A DNA stretch of 64,000 nucleotides, taken from NCBI GenBank assembly GCA_027422505.1, contig JAPQWV010000749.1, positions 179,870-243,869 of the forward strand, in the 5' to 3' direction. Source of the stretch: Craterostigma plantagineum. Lineage: Eukaryota > Streptophyta > Magnoliopsida > Lamiales > Linderniaceae. Under the pieces are notes generated by a model that saw only the letters and a list, made by a program, of their open reading frames with translations, was not told the origin of the DNA and ran no database searches. Every line of letters starts with the position of its first letter. Position 1 is the stretch's first letter. Position numbers and translations under genes: made by a program. This document shows, in pieces, positions 39,581 to 52,200 of the stretch.

Positions 39581-39777
39581 TCAAGAGTAGTTTTAGTTTC
39601 AGTTATTCTGTGTGTAATCTTAATATTATGTGATGTATTAAGCAGAACCAGTTAATGATATATCGATGTTAGCTATGAAATTGAAATTTCCATCAGTTTA
39701 CTGCAGTTTTTCTCGTACATTAAAAACCCACTTAAGTCGAACCAAGCAAAACTACTTTGTTTTTCATTGTAATAAAA
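39581..39777. other. Convergent spacer, WOX1-like and phytanoyl-CoA dioxygenase genes
   Basis: Only 197 bp separate the two stop codons, so the 3' UTRs of the two convergent genes probably overlap. Nothing else seen. Confidence 0.7.
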
Positions 39778-41444
39778 TCAGATAACGTCGTCATTGGTAG
39801 CAGAGTATAGGGGCTCAGGATCAACACTTCTTCTCATCCTGATCAAAGAATTAAAAAAAAAAAGAAAAAGAGATAAAAAAAAAAAAAAATCAAACTTTGA
39901 TCATACATACGGAAAAAAAATATCAGCTTTAGTTGATCGAATGATCCATATTATAGAACTTACCAGTTGTCCTCAGCCCATATGCAACCATCAGAATCTA
40001 CGACGTGGAGGCTATATGCATGCCTTGATGAGGAGGACTTGTTCTCGAAACTGTTTTTTTTTTAGTCCCAGAAAAGAAGAACAAAGAATTAAACTAAACG
40101 AGATAATATAAAACGGTATCACTTTAAAGTATAGGAAATGGACCTTTGATGAATCAAATTCCCATGGATGAGTACCAAAGAACCTGACTTCACTTCGATA
40201 GGAACAAATGCCTTTTGATCGTATGTCGGAGATGGTTTATCAAAGTGGACGCCTTCGTCGTCTCTGATGAATCTCCTCACAAGCCCATCTAAAAAAAGAA
40301 ACACTTCATACATCTGTAACAGCACTTGTGAGATGACAAAAAAATAACAGATAAATTAGAGAAAGAATACCCTTATGAGATCCAGGAATCGCCCAAAGGC
40401 AACCGTTTGTGATAGTTGCGTCTTCTAAAGCTAGCCATAGCCCAGTGCACGTTGGTGGATCAGTGTAAAGGAAAGAATTGTCCTGATGAGGAACCACTTC
40501 TCCACCAATCCCAGGTTGCTGTAATTTAGACAAAAATCGAATGTTTATGGATAAAAAATCATTAGAATTTCTTGAGCCAAAAAAAGTATTACCTTGAAGA
40601 TGTACATGGACTGAACGACTAGTGGCCTTCTGTATTCAAGCGAACGTAGTAAGCTCGACATTTTCTGTGAAGTAGAGAAGCTCTTAAACACTGAGTCCTT
40701 TTCGTGTAACGCTGCATAAAAGGGAAGAGGAAGAAGTTAATCTACGAAGCAGAGACTGGAGAACCTATTGAATCTGAGCATATTGTTGGCTAATTTCAGA
40801 ATCATACCATGGCCAACTTTATTGATGGATAGTTTCTTCGGCTGCTTCAAGTTGCCCTCATCATCAAAAGCTTTCTCTGTTTGGATTCGAGAAGGGACCA
40901 AAATAAGGAGAAAGATCAAAGTAGGCATAGAACACATCGCCCAAAAAGCCGAGCAAGAGTAGATTATCACAAATCTTTCAAACACGGAATTCAGATAAAA
41001 TTAAAGGCCAGAGAGCTTAAGAATCATCATTATAGACAAGAACACGGAGTCAATATATTCATACATACCTTCGAAGAAGAATGAAACCTTCTCCGCACTT
41101 TCAAAGAAGTAATCATCAGTAGTCTGTTTCTTTACCCGCCAACCAAAGTTCACAAACAAATGAACAAATCATCAACTCATACACATGGCAACTACGTAAA
41201 GCCTGGAATAAGGTAAGATGTTTACAAATAATAAAAAGAACACACACAAAGAATCGAACTTTACTTGGTTTTTGGTCGAAAAAATGGAAGCCCTGGCGGA
41301 CAGATCAAAATTTTCAAGTAATTCATCTATCCTCGAGCGCAGCGAATGCACCTCATTTGGGCCAGAAAAAGATTCCAAAACCAAATAACCTTGATCGCGG
41401 AAGAACTCGAGCTGCCCAGGTTCCAAGATTCCAGTCACACCCAT
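39778..41444 (-). CDS. PAHX: Phytanoyl-CoA dioxygenase (PhyH) family protein
   Basis: Eight exons (41265-41444, 41069-41123, 40808-40876, 40593-40711, 40371-40518, 40144-40288, 39964-40050, 39778-39838) splice in frame to 287 residues, close to the Arabidopsis phytanoyl-CoA 2-hydroxylase. The start is [20 protein letters not shown]. The Fe(II) ligands of the 2-oxoglutarate dioxygenase fold are visible as the H-x-D in [11 protein letters not shown] and a distal His in [25 protein letters not shown] supplies the Arg for 2-oxoglutarate. The enzyme alpha-hydroxylates phytanoyl-CoA from chlorophyll phytol, usually in peroxisomes. The C-terminus here ([11 protein letters not shown]) shows no clear type-1 targeting signal. 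All introns are GT-AG and there is no break. Confidence 0.94.
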
Positions 41445-41722
41445 CGCTCCACTTCCAATGGATTAGACGAAGATTTAATCCTTTGAGCTGATGATGATTG
41501 TTGACTGAAGACTGTTATTATATATACAGTAATAGCAGGCAATCCAATAGAGGTGCCGTGGCAATCGCAGCCGACTCAAAAGTCAACAATTGGAAAGCGG
41601 TTTACCCTTTTTCTTTCTTTGTTTTAGTCAACATTTAATGAAAGAAGATGATAAAAACCATATTCTGTTCACACGCATTTAAGTGTGAATGAATAAGTCA
41701 AGCTCTTTGCAGCTTTCCCACC
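41445..41722. other. Promoter side of the phytanoyl-CoA dioxygenase gene
   Basis: 278 bp between the PAHX start and the second hAT element. TATATATACA near 41518-41528 could be its TATA box (minus strand reads TGTATATATA). The last 8 bases are the hAT target duplication. Confidence 0.5.
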
Positions 41723-42349
41723 TAGGGATGGCAATGGGCGGGTTCGGGGCTGGTAATGGACATATCGTCCTCATACCAAATTCTCGTTCTTAATATCATC
41801 CTCACTAATTCACCGCTTGTGATGAATTGGTCCGGGGATGGGTAATCACCGTTCGGGGATCGGGTTCCCCGTGGGGATTCGGGTTCCCCATATTCATGTA
41901 TATCCAATATATTAATTTTTTTTAACAAAACACAAACTAAGTAATATAGACAGATTATATGTAAATTAGAGTATAAAAAACAGAAAATAATATGTAATTG
42001 AAATATTCGTGTATTGTGAAGAATATATATTGAAAGTAGAATTTTTTTTCTTTTAAATATGATCGAATATAAAATGATGGTCTTTGAGAATTCTTGTTTC
42101 AAATTAGTTTTTCAATATATTTATTAGTAAATCGAATCGGGGAATGGTGAATCACCATTTGATTCAAACGGGGTCGGATTCGGGGCCGGGATGGGTGAGA
42201 AACACGATTACTATCCCCATCCCGTCCCTGCTCTTTCACCAATGGGGAATCACCGTCAACTCCCCGCCCCATTTTGACCGGAGATTCCCCGTCCCAATAG
42301 CATCGGATCCCGACGGGGATGGTTCACCGTGGGAATTTTGCCATCCCTA
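41723..42349. mobile_element. Small non-autonomous hAT element, 627 bp, target duplication TTCCCACC
   Basis: Terminal inverted repeats TAGGGATGGCAA and TTGCCATCCCTA, flanked by the 8-bp direct duplication TTCCCACC at 41715-41722 and 42350-42357. Both subterminal regions carry repeated GGGGATNGGTTCCCCG-type motifs in opposite orientation. No coding capacity. It lies about 280 bp upstream of the PAHX start codon, within reach of its promoter. Confidence 0.92.
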
Positions 42350-43429
42350 TTCCCACCTTTGCCATTTTCACACGATAAGGACGAAGTAATGAAGACATAA
42401 CACAAGCGTAAATCAGACAATTCTCTCAAAGGCCGAAAGGCAGGCTTTGAAGCGATGAAGATGTTGGGCCATAAAGCCCAACATGAACCTATAGCTCAGC
42501 AAATGGGCCGACGGCCATATTTTAAATTGACCACTTTTACAAGAAGCAGAATAAAATTGAAATAATACTCCTCTCTCCCAAACCATTTTATACATTTTAC
42601 TAAATCGGACGTCCCACATCTTTTATGCATTTCCTTATTTAGCAAAAAACCTATCACAAACAATTAATATAATAATGTTAAATATTCTTAAAAGACGTGT
42701 CAAATCAAAGTAAATATTTTTTTACCTTTTAATTGTACTATATTATTAAAATATTCTGTTTCTTAATTTTCGTGTCAACTCCCAAATATCCATAAATATT
42801 TGGGACGGAGGGAGTAATTAATAATTTTTTTTAAAAAAAAACAGATGATAATAACTCCTAAATTATATGAGGACGGGAAACAATAAATTCGACGGAGGTG
42901 ATAAGGAAAGGTGTTTGATCCCGTAAATCTTTCCCAAAATGTGGATGACATTAATTAATATATTCTTCTTCCTACTTTTATTTCAGCCATATGGCTAGTA
43001 GATTAAACTTTGAAAAATATATAAGAGATTAGATCGTCTAATTGTTTTTTTTCCTTTTTTTGTGGACCGCCACTAGGATACTGCATGCAATAAGAATTGT
43101 GCACGGCGAATTAGTCGATCTTTCTAAAGTAAGAAGATCAAACACCCAAATAGTTTGGTGTATGGGCATGCATAAATATAATTTTAAAATAATGACCGAC
43201 CTTCCACGATGATCGTCTCTTTGGGAAGATTTAATGTATGAGGATATTACTGATATGGACTGTCGATGATGAAATAAATCCGATTCATGTAACATAAATT
43301 CAAAGATGTAAAAATCTATCAAGAACGTTGTCGATCCTTTTACTTGCATGGTTCTTAGTGGCGAGAATACCCCATTTCTCCACTAATAGATTTTGGGATC
43401 AGAAATAGGATCTAATCTAACATTGTAAT
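42350..43429. other. Intergenic region before Copia D
   Basis: Starts with the hAT target duplication. A perfect 8-bp-arm inverted repeat TGTTGGGC-CATAAA-GCCCAACA lies at about 42452-42473, near other GGGCC boxes. It includes the Stowaway-like MITE and otherwise only AT-rich sequence. It ends with GTAAT, the Copia D target duplication. No gene seen. Confidence 0.55.
42566..42816. mobile_element. Stowaway-like MITE
   Basis: About 250 bp. The right end is GGGACGGAGGGAGTA, the hallmark Stowaway (Tc1/mariner) terminus. The left end TACTCCTCTCTCCCAAA is a degenerate inverse of it. TA dinucleotides at both edges fit the expected target duplication. Terminal decay suggests an older insertion. No coding capacity. 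Confidence 0.8.
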
Positions 43430-43968
43430 TGTTAGGTGAGCTCGATGGTAGGTGTTGAATATTCAACAAATGGGAAGAGGGGAGTATCACGTGGCATTTA
43501 GAAAATGCAGAAGAAGTTGGCATTTGCTATTTTTGATGTCAGGCGCCGTGAACAAGGCATGTGAAGAGAAGAAATTGTTTTTTTTTTGGCAGCCACATTC
43601 GACATTCAAAGAAATAAGCTGCATTGTTTTCTTCATGTTCACATCATTCACCAAGGCAAATCTTGCCTTATAAATAGATGTGCTCATCGAGGGAATCAAC
43701 ACAACCACCACAACATCAGATCTTCTTCTACTCTGATTATTTTCTGTAGCCTACTCCTTATATTTTGTAGCTGCTTTTGTAACACGTCAGTGTACGTGTC
43801 TGTAATCTCTCCACATAATAAAGAAGTTCTACCCTCCGGCCCATGGAGGTCATTCTGACCGAACCACGTAAAATCTCGTGTCACTATCAAATTTTATTTT
43901 TCGTCTCTTTATTTATTATGTCATTTTTTCGGGCAAATAATTATCGGGGATTTCCGCATATCCTAACA
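43430..43968 (+). repeat. Copia D left (5') LTR
   Basis: 539 bp. The TATA box TATAAATAG lies at 43669-43677, splitting a family-specific U3 from an R/U5 part shared with Copia A. Confidence 0.93.
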
Positions 43969-43971
43969 AAT

Positions 43972-43983
43972 TGGTATCAGAGC
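43972..43983 (+). other. Copia D primer-binding site
   Basis: TGGTATCAGAGC, initiator tRNA-Met type, 3 bp inside the left LTR, the same spacing as in Copia A. Confidence 0.9.
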
Positions 43984-44009
43984 CTACCCCGATTTATTTT
44001 TTAGCCACC

Positions 44010-47000
44010 ATGACGATAACAAAAATGTCAATTGAAAAGTTCGACAGAAATGTCAACTTTGCAATGTAGAGTCTCAAGATGGAGGCCATACTCATTCAAG
44101 ACGGTTGCGAGGTGGCGCTTGAAGGCGCAAAGAAGAAACCAACAGAAACGAAGGACGATCAATTTAATGAATTGGACAAGAAAGCCAGATCGGCTATTAT
44201 ATTAAATCTCTCTTACGAGGTTTTACAAGAAGTTGCCACGGAGACGACGGTCATGGGTATGTGGGATGAGTTAAAAGCTATCTACATGAAGAAGACAAAG
44301 GAGAACCGGCTTTATTTAAAGCAGAAGCTATACAGTATGAAAATGACGGAAGGTACTTCTATTCTCTCGCATCTCGATAAATTCGATTCTATCATTATTG
44401 ATTTGGCGAACGTAGAAGTTAAAGTGACGGATGAAGATCAGGCCATAATATTGTTGTGTTCCCTTCCCTCGTCTTTAAAGCATTTTCGTGACACCATAAT
44501 ATGGGAAAGATACGATATCGTATTCTAGTGTCAAATCCGCTTTACAATCGAAAGAACAGATAGACAGGGATATTACGGGAGAAACAAGTGGTAGCCAGGC
44601 AGAAGGCCTGTTTGCACGGGGAAGACCAGAGCGTAGAGACGATGAAAGCAGCAGATCTAAAGAAAGGTCAAAATCCAGGTACAGAAATAAAGTCTGTAAT
44701 TTTTTGCAAGAAAAAGGGTCACATTAAAGCTGATTGTTTTAAATTAAAAAATAAGGAGAAAAATAATCAGCAATATAATAAACCCGCCGAAGCTAGTCTA
44801 GCTGCTGATGAGAGCGATGGAACTATTTTTGTAGCAACTGCAAATATTGTTAGGTCTGATAATGAGTGGATCTTAGATTCGGGTGTTCTTACCATATAAG
44901 TCGGAGTCAAGATTGTTTTTCCGCATATGAAAAATTCGATGTGGATATGTTTTAATGGGAAATGATGCTCCGTGTAAAGTTGTTGGTAAAGGCACAGTTA
45001 GGATCAAGATGTTCGACGGAATCATCCGAACCTCACAGAAGTCAGACATGTTCCAAATATGAAGAGAAATCTTGTCTCTTAGGCACACTTGAATCTCAAG
45101 GGTGCATTGCAGGTTCTTAGGTGAAGGTGGAGTTTGAAGATTGCCAGAGGTGCCCTTGTCGTGATGAAAGCTTGCAGGTCTGAAAATTTATATATTTTGC
45201 AGGGAACTACTGTTACAGGTTCCGCTGCAGTTTCGAATCCCCGGAGGTTGATACCACGAGATTATGGCATATGCGACTTGGACACATGGGAGAAAAAGGC
45301 TTGACGATTTTAAGCAAGCGGGGCCTACTTTGCGGTCAAAGTACTGGTAAGATGGACTTTTGCGAACACTGTACTTTTGGGGAAGCAGAAACGAGACAGC
45401 TTCAATTCGCCAGCAGTCCACAGGACGAAAGGTACTTTGGACTATATTCATTCTGATGTATGGGGTCCTTCTCGTGTTCCGTCCAAAGGTGGTGCAAGAT
45501 ATATGTTGACTTTCATCGATGATTTTTCGAGGAAAGTCTGGGTCTATTTTCTTAAGCAGAAAAGTGATGTTTTCCTAACATTTAAACAATGGAAGGCTTT
45601 GATTGAAAAGCAGACAGGAAAACAGATCAAGCGGTTGCGGACAGATAATGGCTTAGAATTTTGTGGAAGCGAGTTCAACGAATTTTGCAAGAATGAAGGT
45701 ATTGCTCGACATCACACTGTTCGAATGACGCCTCAACAAAATGGTGTTGCCGAGCGCATGAACCGGACGCTTTTAGAGAGAGCGCGATGTATGATCTCCA
45801 ACGCTAGGTTGACAAATGATTTGGGCTGAAGCTATCGCGCTGCAGCGTGCTATATTGTCAACCGTTCACCGTGTTCACCGATCAATTTCAAGACTCCTGA
45901 GGAAGTATGGTCAGGTACTCCTGCTGATTACTCCAACTTAAGAATATTTGGGTGCCCAGCTTATATGCACGTAAATGTGGAAAGTTAGAGCCTAGAGCTA
46001 AGAAAGTATTTTTCTCGGTTACGCTTCAGGGGTGAAAGGATTTAGACTATATAATCCTGATCCCAAGTCACCCAATTCATAATTAGCAGAGATGTTACAT
46101 TGACGAGTCTTCTATGTTACATCCTTCGAAAGAGTCTACTAATTCTTCTAATGAAGAAAAGAAGGATAGTGTACACAGTGAGGTGGAGCTCGAGATCAAC
46201 AAAGATCCTTCAGATGACCCTGCTACGAGTTCAACAGATCAAGGGGATGAGCCAGAACCTGATTCAGATTCCTGTTGAAGATGAAAGCGTCGAGCAGAAT
46301 ATTCTATAGCCAGAGATAGGAGAGACGAGAGATTCGACTACCACAGCGGTACGTAAATTTAGTTTCGTACGCTTTATCAGTGGCGCAAGAAACAGGTGGA
46401 GGCGGCGAACCTTCTACCTATTCGGAGGCAATAAGCGATGATAATTCTGATAAGTGGCTGGTAGCGATGAATGAAGAAATGGAGTCTCTGCACAAGAATG
46501 GAACTTGGATTCTTGTGCCGCCGCCGAAGAAAAAGAAAATAGTCGGATGTAAGTGGGTCTTCAAAAAGAAAGAAGGTATATCTGGTTCAGACGATGCAAG
46601 GTATAAGGCACGATTAGTCGCGAAAGGCTATAGTCAGGTACAAGGTGTTGATTTTAATGATGTATTCTCACCTGTCGTTAGACATAGCTCTATTCGTGTA
46701 TTACTTGCATTCGTTGCCATGTATGATTTGGTAGAACAGCTTGACGTCAAGACAGCGTTCTTACATGGCGATTTAGATGAACAGATTTATATGAAGCAAC
46801 CTGAAGGCTTCATAGTTGAAGGGAAGGAAGACCAAGTTTGTCTACTGAAGAAATCCTTATACGGATTAAAGCAGTCTCCGAGACAGTGGTATAAACGGTT
46901 TGATTCTTTCATGTTGGGTCATGGTTTCTCCAGGAGCAAGTATGATAGTTGTGTTTACTTCCGGAAGTTAAATGACAGTTCGTTCATTTATCTATTGTTA

Positions 47001-48010
47001 TATGTTGATGACATGCTCATTGCGGCTAAGAATCTTGCAGAAATTCACCAGTTGAAGGCCTTATTGAATGTGAATTTGAGATGAAAGATTTAGGAGCATC
47101 TAAGAAGATTCTTGGTATGGAGATAAGACGTGATAGAGGAGCTGGTAAGTTACACCTGACCAGGAAAGTTACCTCAAGAAGGTTTTGGAGAGATTGGCAT
47201 GAGCGATGCCAAACCAGTCAGCACTCCTCTTGCTAGCCTTTTTAGGCTAAGCGCTGCTCAGTCACCATCATCAGATGAGGAAAAAGCATACATGGCACGA
47301 GTTCCTTACTCTAGTGCAGTCGGCAGTATTATGTATGCAATGGTATGTACACGTCCTGATATTTCACATGCTGTTAGTGTTGTTAGCAGGTATATGGCTA
47401 ATACAGGAAAAGAACACTGGCAAGCAGTGAAGTGGATTCTCAGATACTTGAAGGGTACTCTAGCTTTTGTTTGGAGTTTGGCAGAAATAGTGATACTCTC
47501 GTTGGCTTCGTCGATTCAGACTACACAGGTGATCTCGATAAACGACGATCTCTTACTGTTATGTGTTTTTGTATTGAAGGTTGTGCAGTTAGTTGGAAGC
47601 TACTCTACAGCACGTAGTGGCGTTATCTACTACTGAAGCAGAATACATGGCGATTACCGATGCGATCAAGAAGCTTGTGGTTGACAGGGGTATTCAGTGA
47701 ATTAACTCAGAGTCAGGGAGTTATTACGATTTTCTGTGATAGTCAAAGTGCGATTCATTTGACTTAGGATCAGATGTATCACGAAAGGACTAAACATATT
47801 GATGTTAAGTATCATTTTATTCGTGATATCATTGCAGATAAGAAGGTGTTTATCAGAAGATTAACACGAAGGATAATCCTGCAGATTTCTTTACGAAGGC
47901 TCTTCCACTTTCAAGTTCAAGCATTGCTTGGACTCGATTGGTGTTTTAAGAATGGTGAACTAGCCCGTTGGGGCTATGGTCGGAGGGAGATAGAGTTAAA
48001 GGGTTACTAA
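44010..48010 (+). pseudogene. Copia D gag-pol remnant
   Basis: Gag starts at 44010 (MTITKMSIEKFDRN) but codon 20, TGG in Copia A, is TAG at 44067-44069. The zinc knuckle region ([11 protein letters not shown]) is near 44700. The pre-integrase motif LGHMGEKGL is near 45275. The integrase core ends LRTDNGLEFCG...[17 protein letters not shown]. Reverse transcriptase has LDVKTAFLHGD and an intact YVDD at about 47005. An RNase H tail (DSQSAIH, YHERTKHIDVKYHFI) extends to about 47900. Several single-base frame changes occur near 44515, 44885, 45825, 45985, 46285, 47080 and 47190. It cannot make a full polyprotein as written. Confidence 0.9.
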
Positions 48011-48040
48011 TTAAGGTGGAGTTCAAGCTCAAGGGAGATT

Positions 48041-48587
48041 TGTTAGGTGAGTTGATGTAGGTGTTGAATATCAACAAATGGGAAGAGGGGAGTATCACGT
48101 GGCATTTAGAAAAAGCAGAAGAAGTTGGCATTTGCTATTTTTGATGTCAGGCGCCGTAAACAAAAGGCATGTGAAGAGAAGAAATTGTTTTTCTTTTTGG
48201 CAGCCACATTCGACATTCAAAGAAATAAGCTGCATTGTTTTTCTTCATGTTCACATCATTCACCAAGGCAAATCTTGCCTTATAAATAGATGTGCTCATC
48301 AAGGGAATCAAACACAACCACCACAACATCAGATCTTCTTCTACTCTGATTATTTTCTGTAGCCTACTCCTTATATTTTGTAGCTGCTTTTGTAACACGT
48401 CAGTGTACGTGTCTGTAATCTCTCCACATAATAAAGAAGTTCTACCCTTCCGGCCCGTGGACGTAGGTCATTATGACCGAACCACGTAAATCTCGTGTCA
48501 TGTTCAAATTTTATTTTTCGTCTCTATTATTTATTATTGTCATTTTTCGGGGAAATAATTATCGGGGATTTTCCGCATATCCTAACA
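48041..48587 (+). repeat. Copia D right (3') LTR
   Basis: 547 bp, close to the left LTR, differing mostly by small indels. TATA box TATAAATAG at 48281-48289. Preceded by a purine-rich CTCAAGGGAGATT tract and followed by GTAAT. Confidence 0.93.
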
Positions 48588-49269
48588 GTAATTATTACTC
48601 AATAATATTATCTTGTTAGTGCACAACACAGAATCTTCAATCTTCTTCCATGACATCTTTATGCCTGTCATTTTCATTTGTTGGTATCGTCATGAATATA
48701 ACGGTTAAAGGGAGAAAAATGAAAAGAATGTGTTTAGATAAGTTTTATAGATAATTACAATATTACTTTTGCAAGACTTGGTGACGCTAATTTGGTACTC
48801 TTTTTGCCTTCCACTTCGATGTCATGTACGTGGCCAAACGATTTCATAGCTTTTTCGGGTTCTTTGCCTTCAAGGACTTGGATTCTTTCTCATAAAATAG
48901 AAAATATCAATTTATCTCTTAGTCTTCTCTACTTTCAATTTTCCAATCGTACCCGAATTGAGGTTAAGATTACAAATCTCGACCTGCTGCTTTGATAAAA
49001 ATGTACGATATCCATTTATACAAGGAAAATTCCATCATTGAATATTTTATTTATTTCCCGACCTATTTTCGTGGCTGCACAAACAATAATACTATTTGTA
49101 TTTTTTTGCTGCCTTTTTTACATTGGTCTTGGCCATTACAACTCACCATGTCAATAAAATAGTCCACCGAGAAAGAAATAACTGCACGCAACACATATAT
49201 ATGTATATATATATAGCTATAAAATAATATATATGAAACACACACGAAAACGAAACACCGACTGATGAA
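48588..49269. other. Spacer before the sulfate transporter gene
   Basis: About 680 bp between Copia D and the SULTR start, probably its promoter and leader. A TATATATATAG run at about 49194-49216 could serve as a TATA region. No gene seen. Confidence 0.55.
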
Positions 49270-52200
49270 ATGGATTCTAACGGGAACCAAAGCTCTGCCG
49301 ACAACCACCACCACGCGGTGGAGATAGCCATGGAGACGGAGGTGCACAAGGTGGTGGCGCCGCCGCGCCGGAGCACCGTCGGCAAGCTAAAGACGCGGCT
49401 GAAGGAGACGTTTTTCCCTGATGATCCACTCAGACAATTCAAAGGCAAGACATGTAGGTTGAAGTTTCTCCGCGGTGCTCAGTACGTATTTCCCATACTC
49501 GAATGGGGTCCTAAATACAGCCTCAAACTCCTCCAATCCGACGTCGTTTCCGGCCTCACCATTGCCAGCCTAGCCATACTCAGGTCGACGTTCATTCTTT
49601 ATTACAGTTGTTGAAAATCGTTAACATAAACTGTTGCTGGTGTACTGATTGAGATTTTCTGAAACAGGGAATAAGCTACGCTAAGTGGCCAATCTGCCTC
49701 CTATTGTTGGCTTGTGTAAGTTTATAATAATTATGTTTGTGGAACTCCATTATTAACTATGAAGGTTGCATGCAAAATTTCTGCATAATATGTATTCCTA
49801 TTACCGAAGCTATTTGCTGGTAAATGATTATTAATCTCAGATTCAAGCTTTGTACCTCCTTTAATATACGCACTTCTGGGAAGCTCAAGGGATTTAGCAG
49901 TGGGCCCAGTTTCGATAGCTTCTTTAATCATGGGATCAATGCTGAGACAACAAGTTTCGCCTGCGAAAGATCCCATTTTGTTCCTTCAACTAGCCTTTAC
50001 TTCAACTTTCTTTGCTGGGATAGTTCAAGCTTCTTTAGGCTTCTTGAGGTTTTTTTTTTTCCTTAATTTTTTTTCTGACAACAAACGGTAGTTTAGTAAA
50101 TGCCCTCCTCATTAAATAACCTGACTGATGACGACGATGAAAAAAACGCAGGCTTGGATTTATCATTGACTTCTTGTCGAAGGCTACGCTGATTGGTTTC
50201 ATGGCTGGCGCTGCAATAATCGTCTCCCTTCAGCAGCTTCAGAGCCTTCTCGGTATTAAGAACTTCACTAAACAGATGGGAATTATACCTGTTTTGAGCT
50301 CCGTCTTTCACACACACAAATGAGGTAATTAAATTGAATAGAATTAGTTTTCATCTGAAATATATAATCAAGATTCATTATGCGTCAGCATGCAGACATT
50401 TAAGCCCTTAATTAATAACATGAGTAGTTGGTGTGATTGTTTGTATAATTGTAAGAACTCTTTGAGAGACCAATGATGGAGTACTCTCTTTTCTTTCACT
50501 TTGCCCATCCCTTTCAAAAAGTCGAGGGGGAAATAAAAACAAAAGAACAAGAACAAAGTAGAAAGTGTGTGTACACATGTACGGTTATCGTGTGTGGTTC
50601 TTATCTCTATTTATTGTCCCTTCATTATTACCACCTTACATTAGTGGAACAACGAGCCATCAATAATGTGGCACTAATCCTTTTTTTTTTTAATTTTTTT
50701 ATTCAATTTTTTCAAATTACGTGTGCATTGCATGGCAGTGGTCGTGGCAAACCATACTGATGGGCTTTTGCTTCCTGGCGTTTCTACTGGTGACAAGACA
50801 CATTGTAATTAATTTCCCAACTAATTAGCATTTCATTTAATAATAATGGTAATTAAGTATGTGATTAACGTTTTAATCATATAAATCATAAATGAAGAGC
50901 ATGAGAAAACAAAGCTGTTTTGGGTATCAGCCGGCGCCCCTTTAACATCTGTCATCGTCGCAACACTTGTGGTCTTCGCATTCAAAGCTCAGAACCATGG
51001 AATCAGTGTGGTAAATAACATATTACACTCAATACAAAAATCATAATAATCATTCATGATCATTTATATTTTTCTAAATTCGCTATCATCACAGATAGGA
51101 AAACTACAGCAAGGGCTGAATCCTCCTTCATTGAACATGCTGCGTTTTCACGGCAAGCACTTGGCACTTGTCATGAAAACTGGCCTAATCACTGGCATCA
51201 TATCCCTTACAGTAAGCAGTATAATAGATATACATAAAATTTATTACACCAAATTAATATTTCTAAAATCAAGATTTGATATTCAAATATAAAATAGGAA
51301 GGATAGCAGTTGGTAGGACTTTTGCAGCGCTAAAAAACTATCAAGTCGACGGTAATAAGGAAATGATCGCCATCGGGCTAATGAACGTCGTTGGGTCATC
51401 CACTTCATGTTACGTCACGACTGGTATATATATATATAAATCGCTCGATGATAATACTACAAAATTTCGCCTGATTCGTATGTTCTAATTAATTTCATCA
51501 TAAAAAAAAGGCTCGTTTTCGAGGTCGGCGGTGAACCACAATGCGGGATGCAAAACTGCAATTTCAAACGTAATAATGGCGGTCACGGTGATGATAACGC
51601 TTCTCTTTCTGATGCCCTTATTCCAATACACGCCAAACGTGGTCTTAGGGGCGATTATAGTCACCGCCGTGATTGGGTTAATCGACGTCCCCGCGGCTTG
51701 TCAGATATGGAAGATCGATAAGTTCGACTTTTTCGTTATGTCTTGCGCTTTCTTTGGAGTTCTCTTCCTCTCCGTTCAAGGTGGCTTGGCCATCGCGGTA
51801 AAAATAACTTTTTTTTTTTTTTGGTTTTTAGTTGGATTATGGTGATACTGAATATCGTATCCGTTGAAATAACAGGTGGGAATATCTATATTCAAAGTTC
51901 TGCTGCAAATCACAAGGCCGAAGACTTCGATTTTAGGGAATATTCCTGGGACTGATATTTACCGCGATCTTCATCATTACGGAGAGGCTGTTGGAATTCC
52001 TGGATTCTTGATATTGAGCGTGGAAGCTCCGATTAACTTTGCCAATAGCACTTATCTTAAAGAAAGGTACAAATCAGCCACAGATTTTCTACTTCTGAGA
52101 ATCATCGTATAATGTACTGATATCATTCTTATTACATCATAGGATTACGAGGTGGATTGAAGAATATGAGACAGATACGCTGCCTGCTAAAAGCAGTTCA

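Larger units (their letters stand above)
43430..48587 (+). mobile_element. Copia D (Tork/Tnt1-like LTR retrotransposon)
   Basis: 5,158 bp. LTRs at 43430-43968 and 48041-48587 begin TGTTAGGTGAG and end CTAACA. The target duplication GTAAT is at 43425-43429 and 48588-48592. Gag, protease, integrase, reverse transcriptase and RNase H all remain in Copia order on the plus strand. The internal sequence is near-identical on inspection to Copia A, while the upstream half of the LTR is unrelated. The close similarity of its two LTRs suggests a young insertion, though single-base indels break the frames. Confidence 0.95.

Noticed and set aside
19566..48010. Programmed frameshifting between gag and pol in Copia A and D
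   Set aside because: Copia elements of this group use one frame; breaks occur at many places and differ between copies, so they are decay or sequence error.
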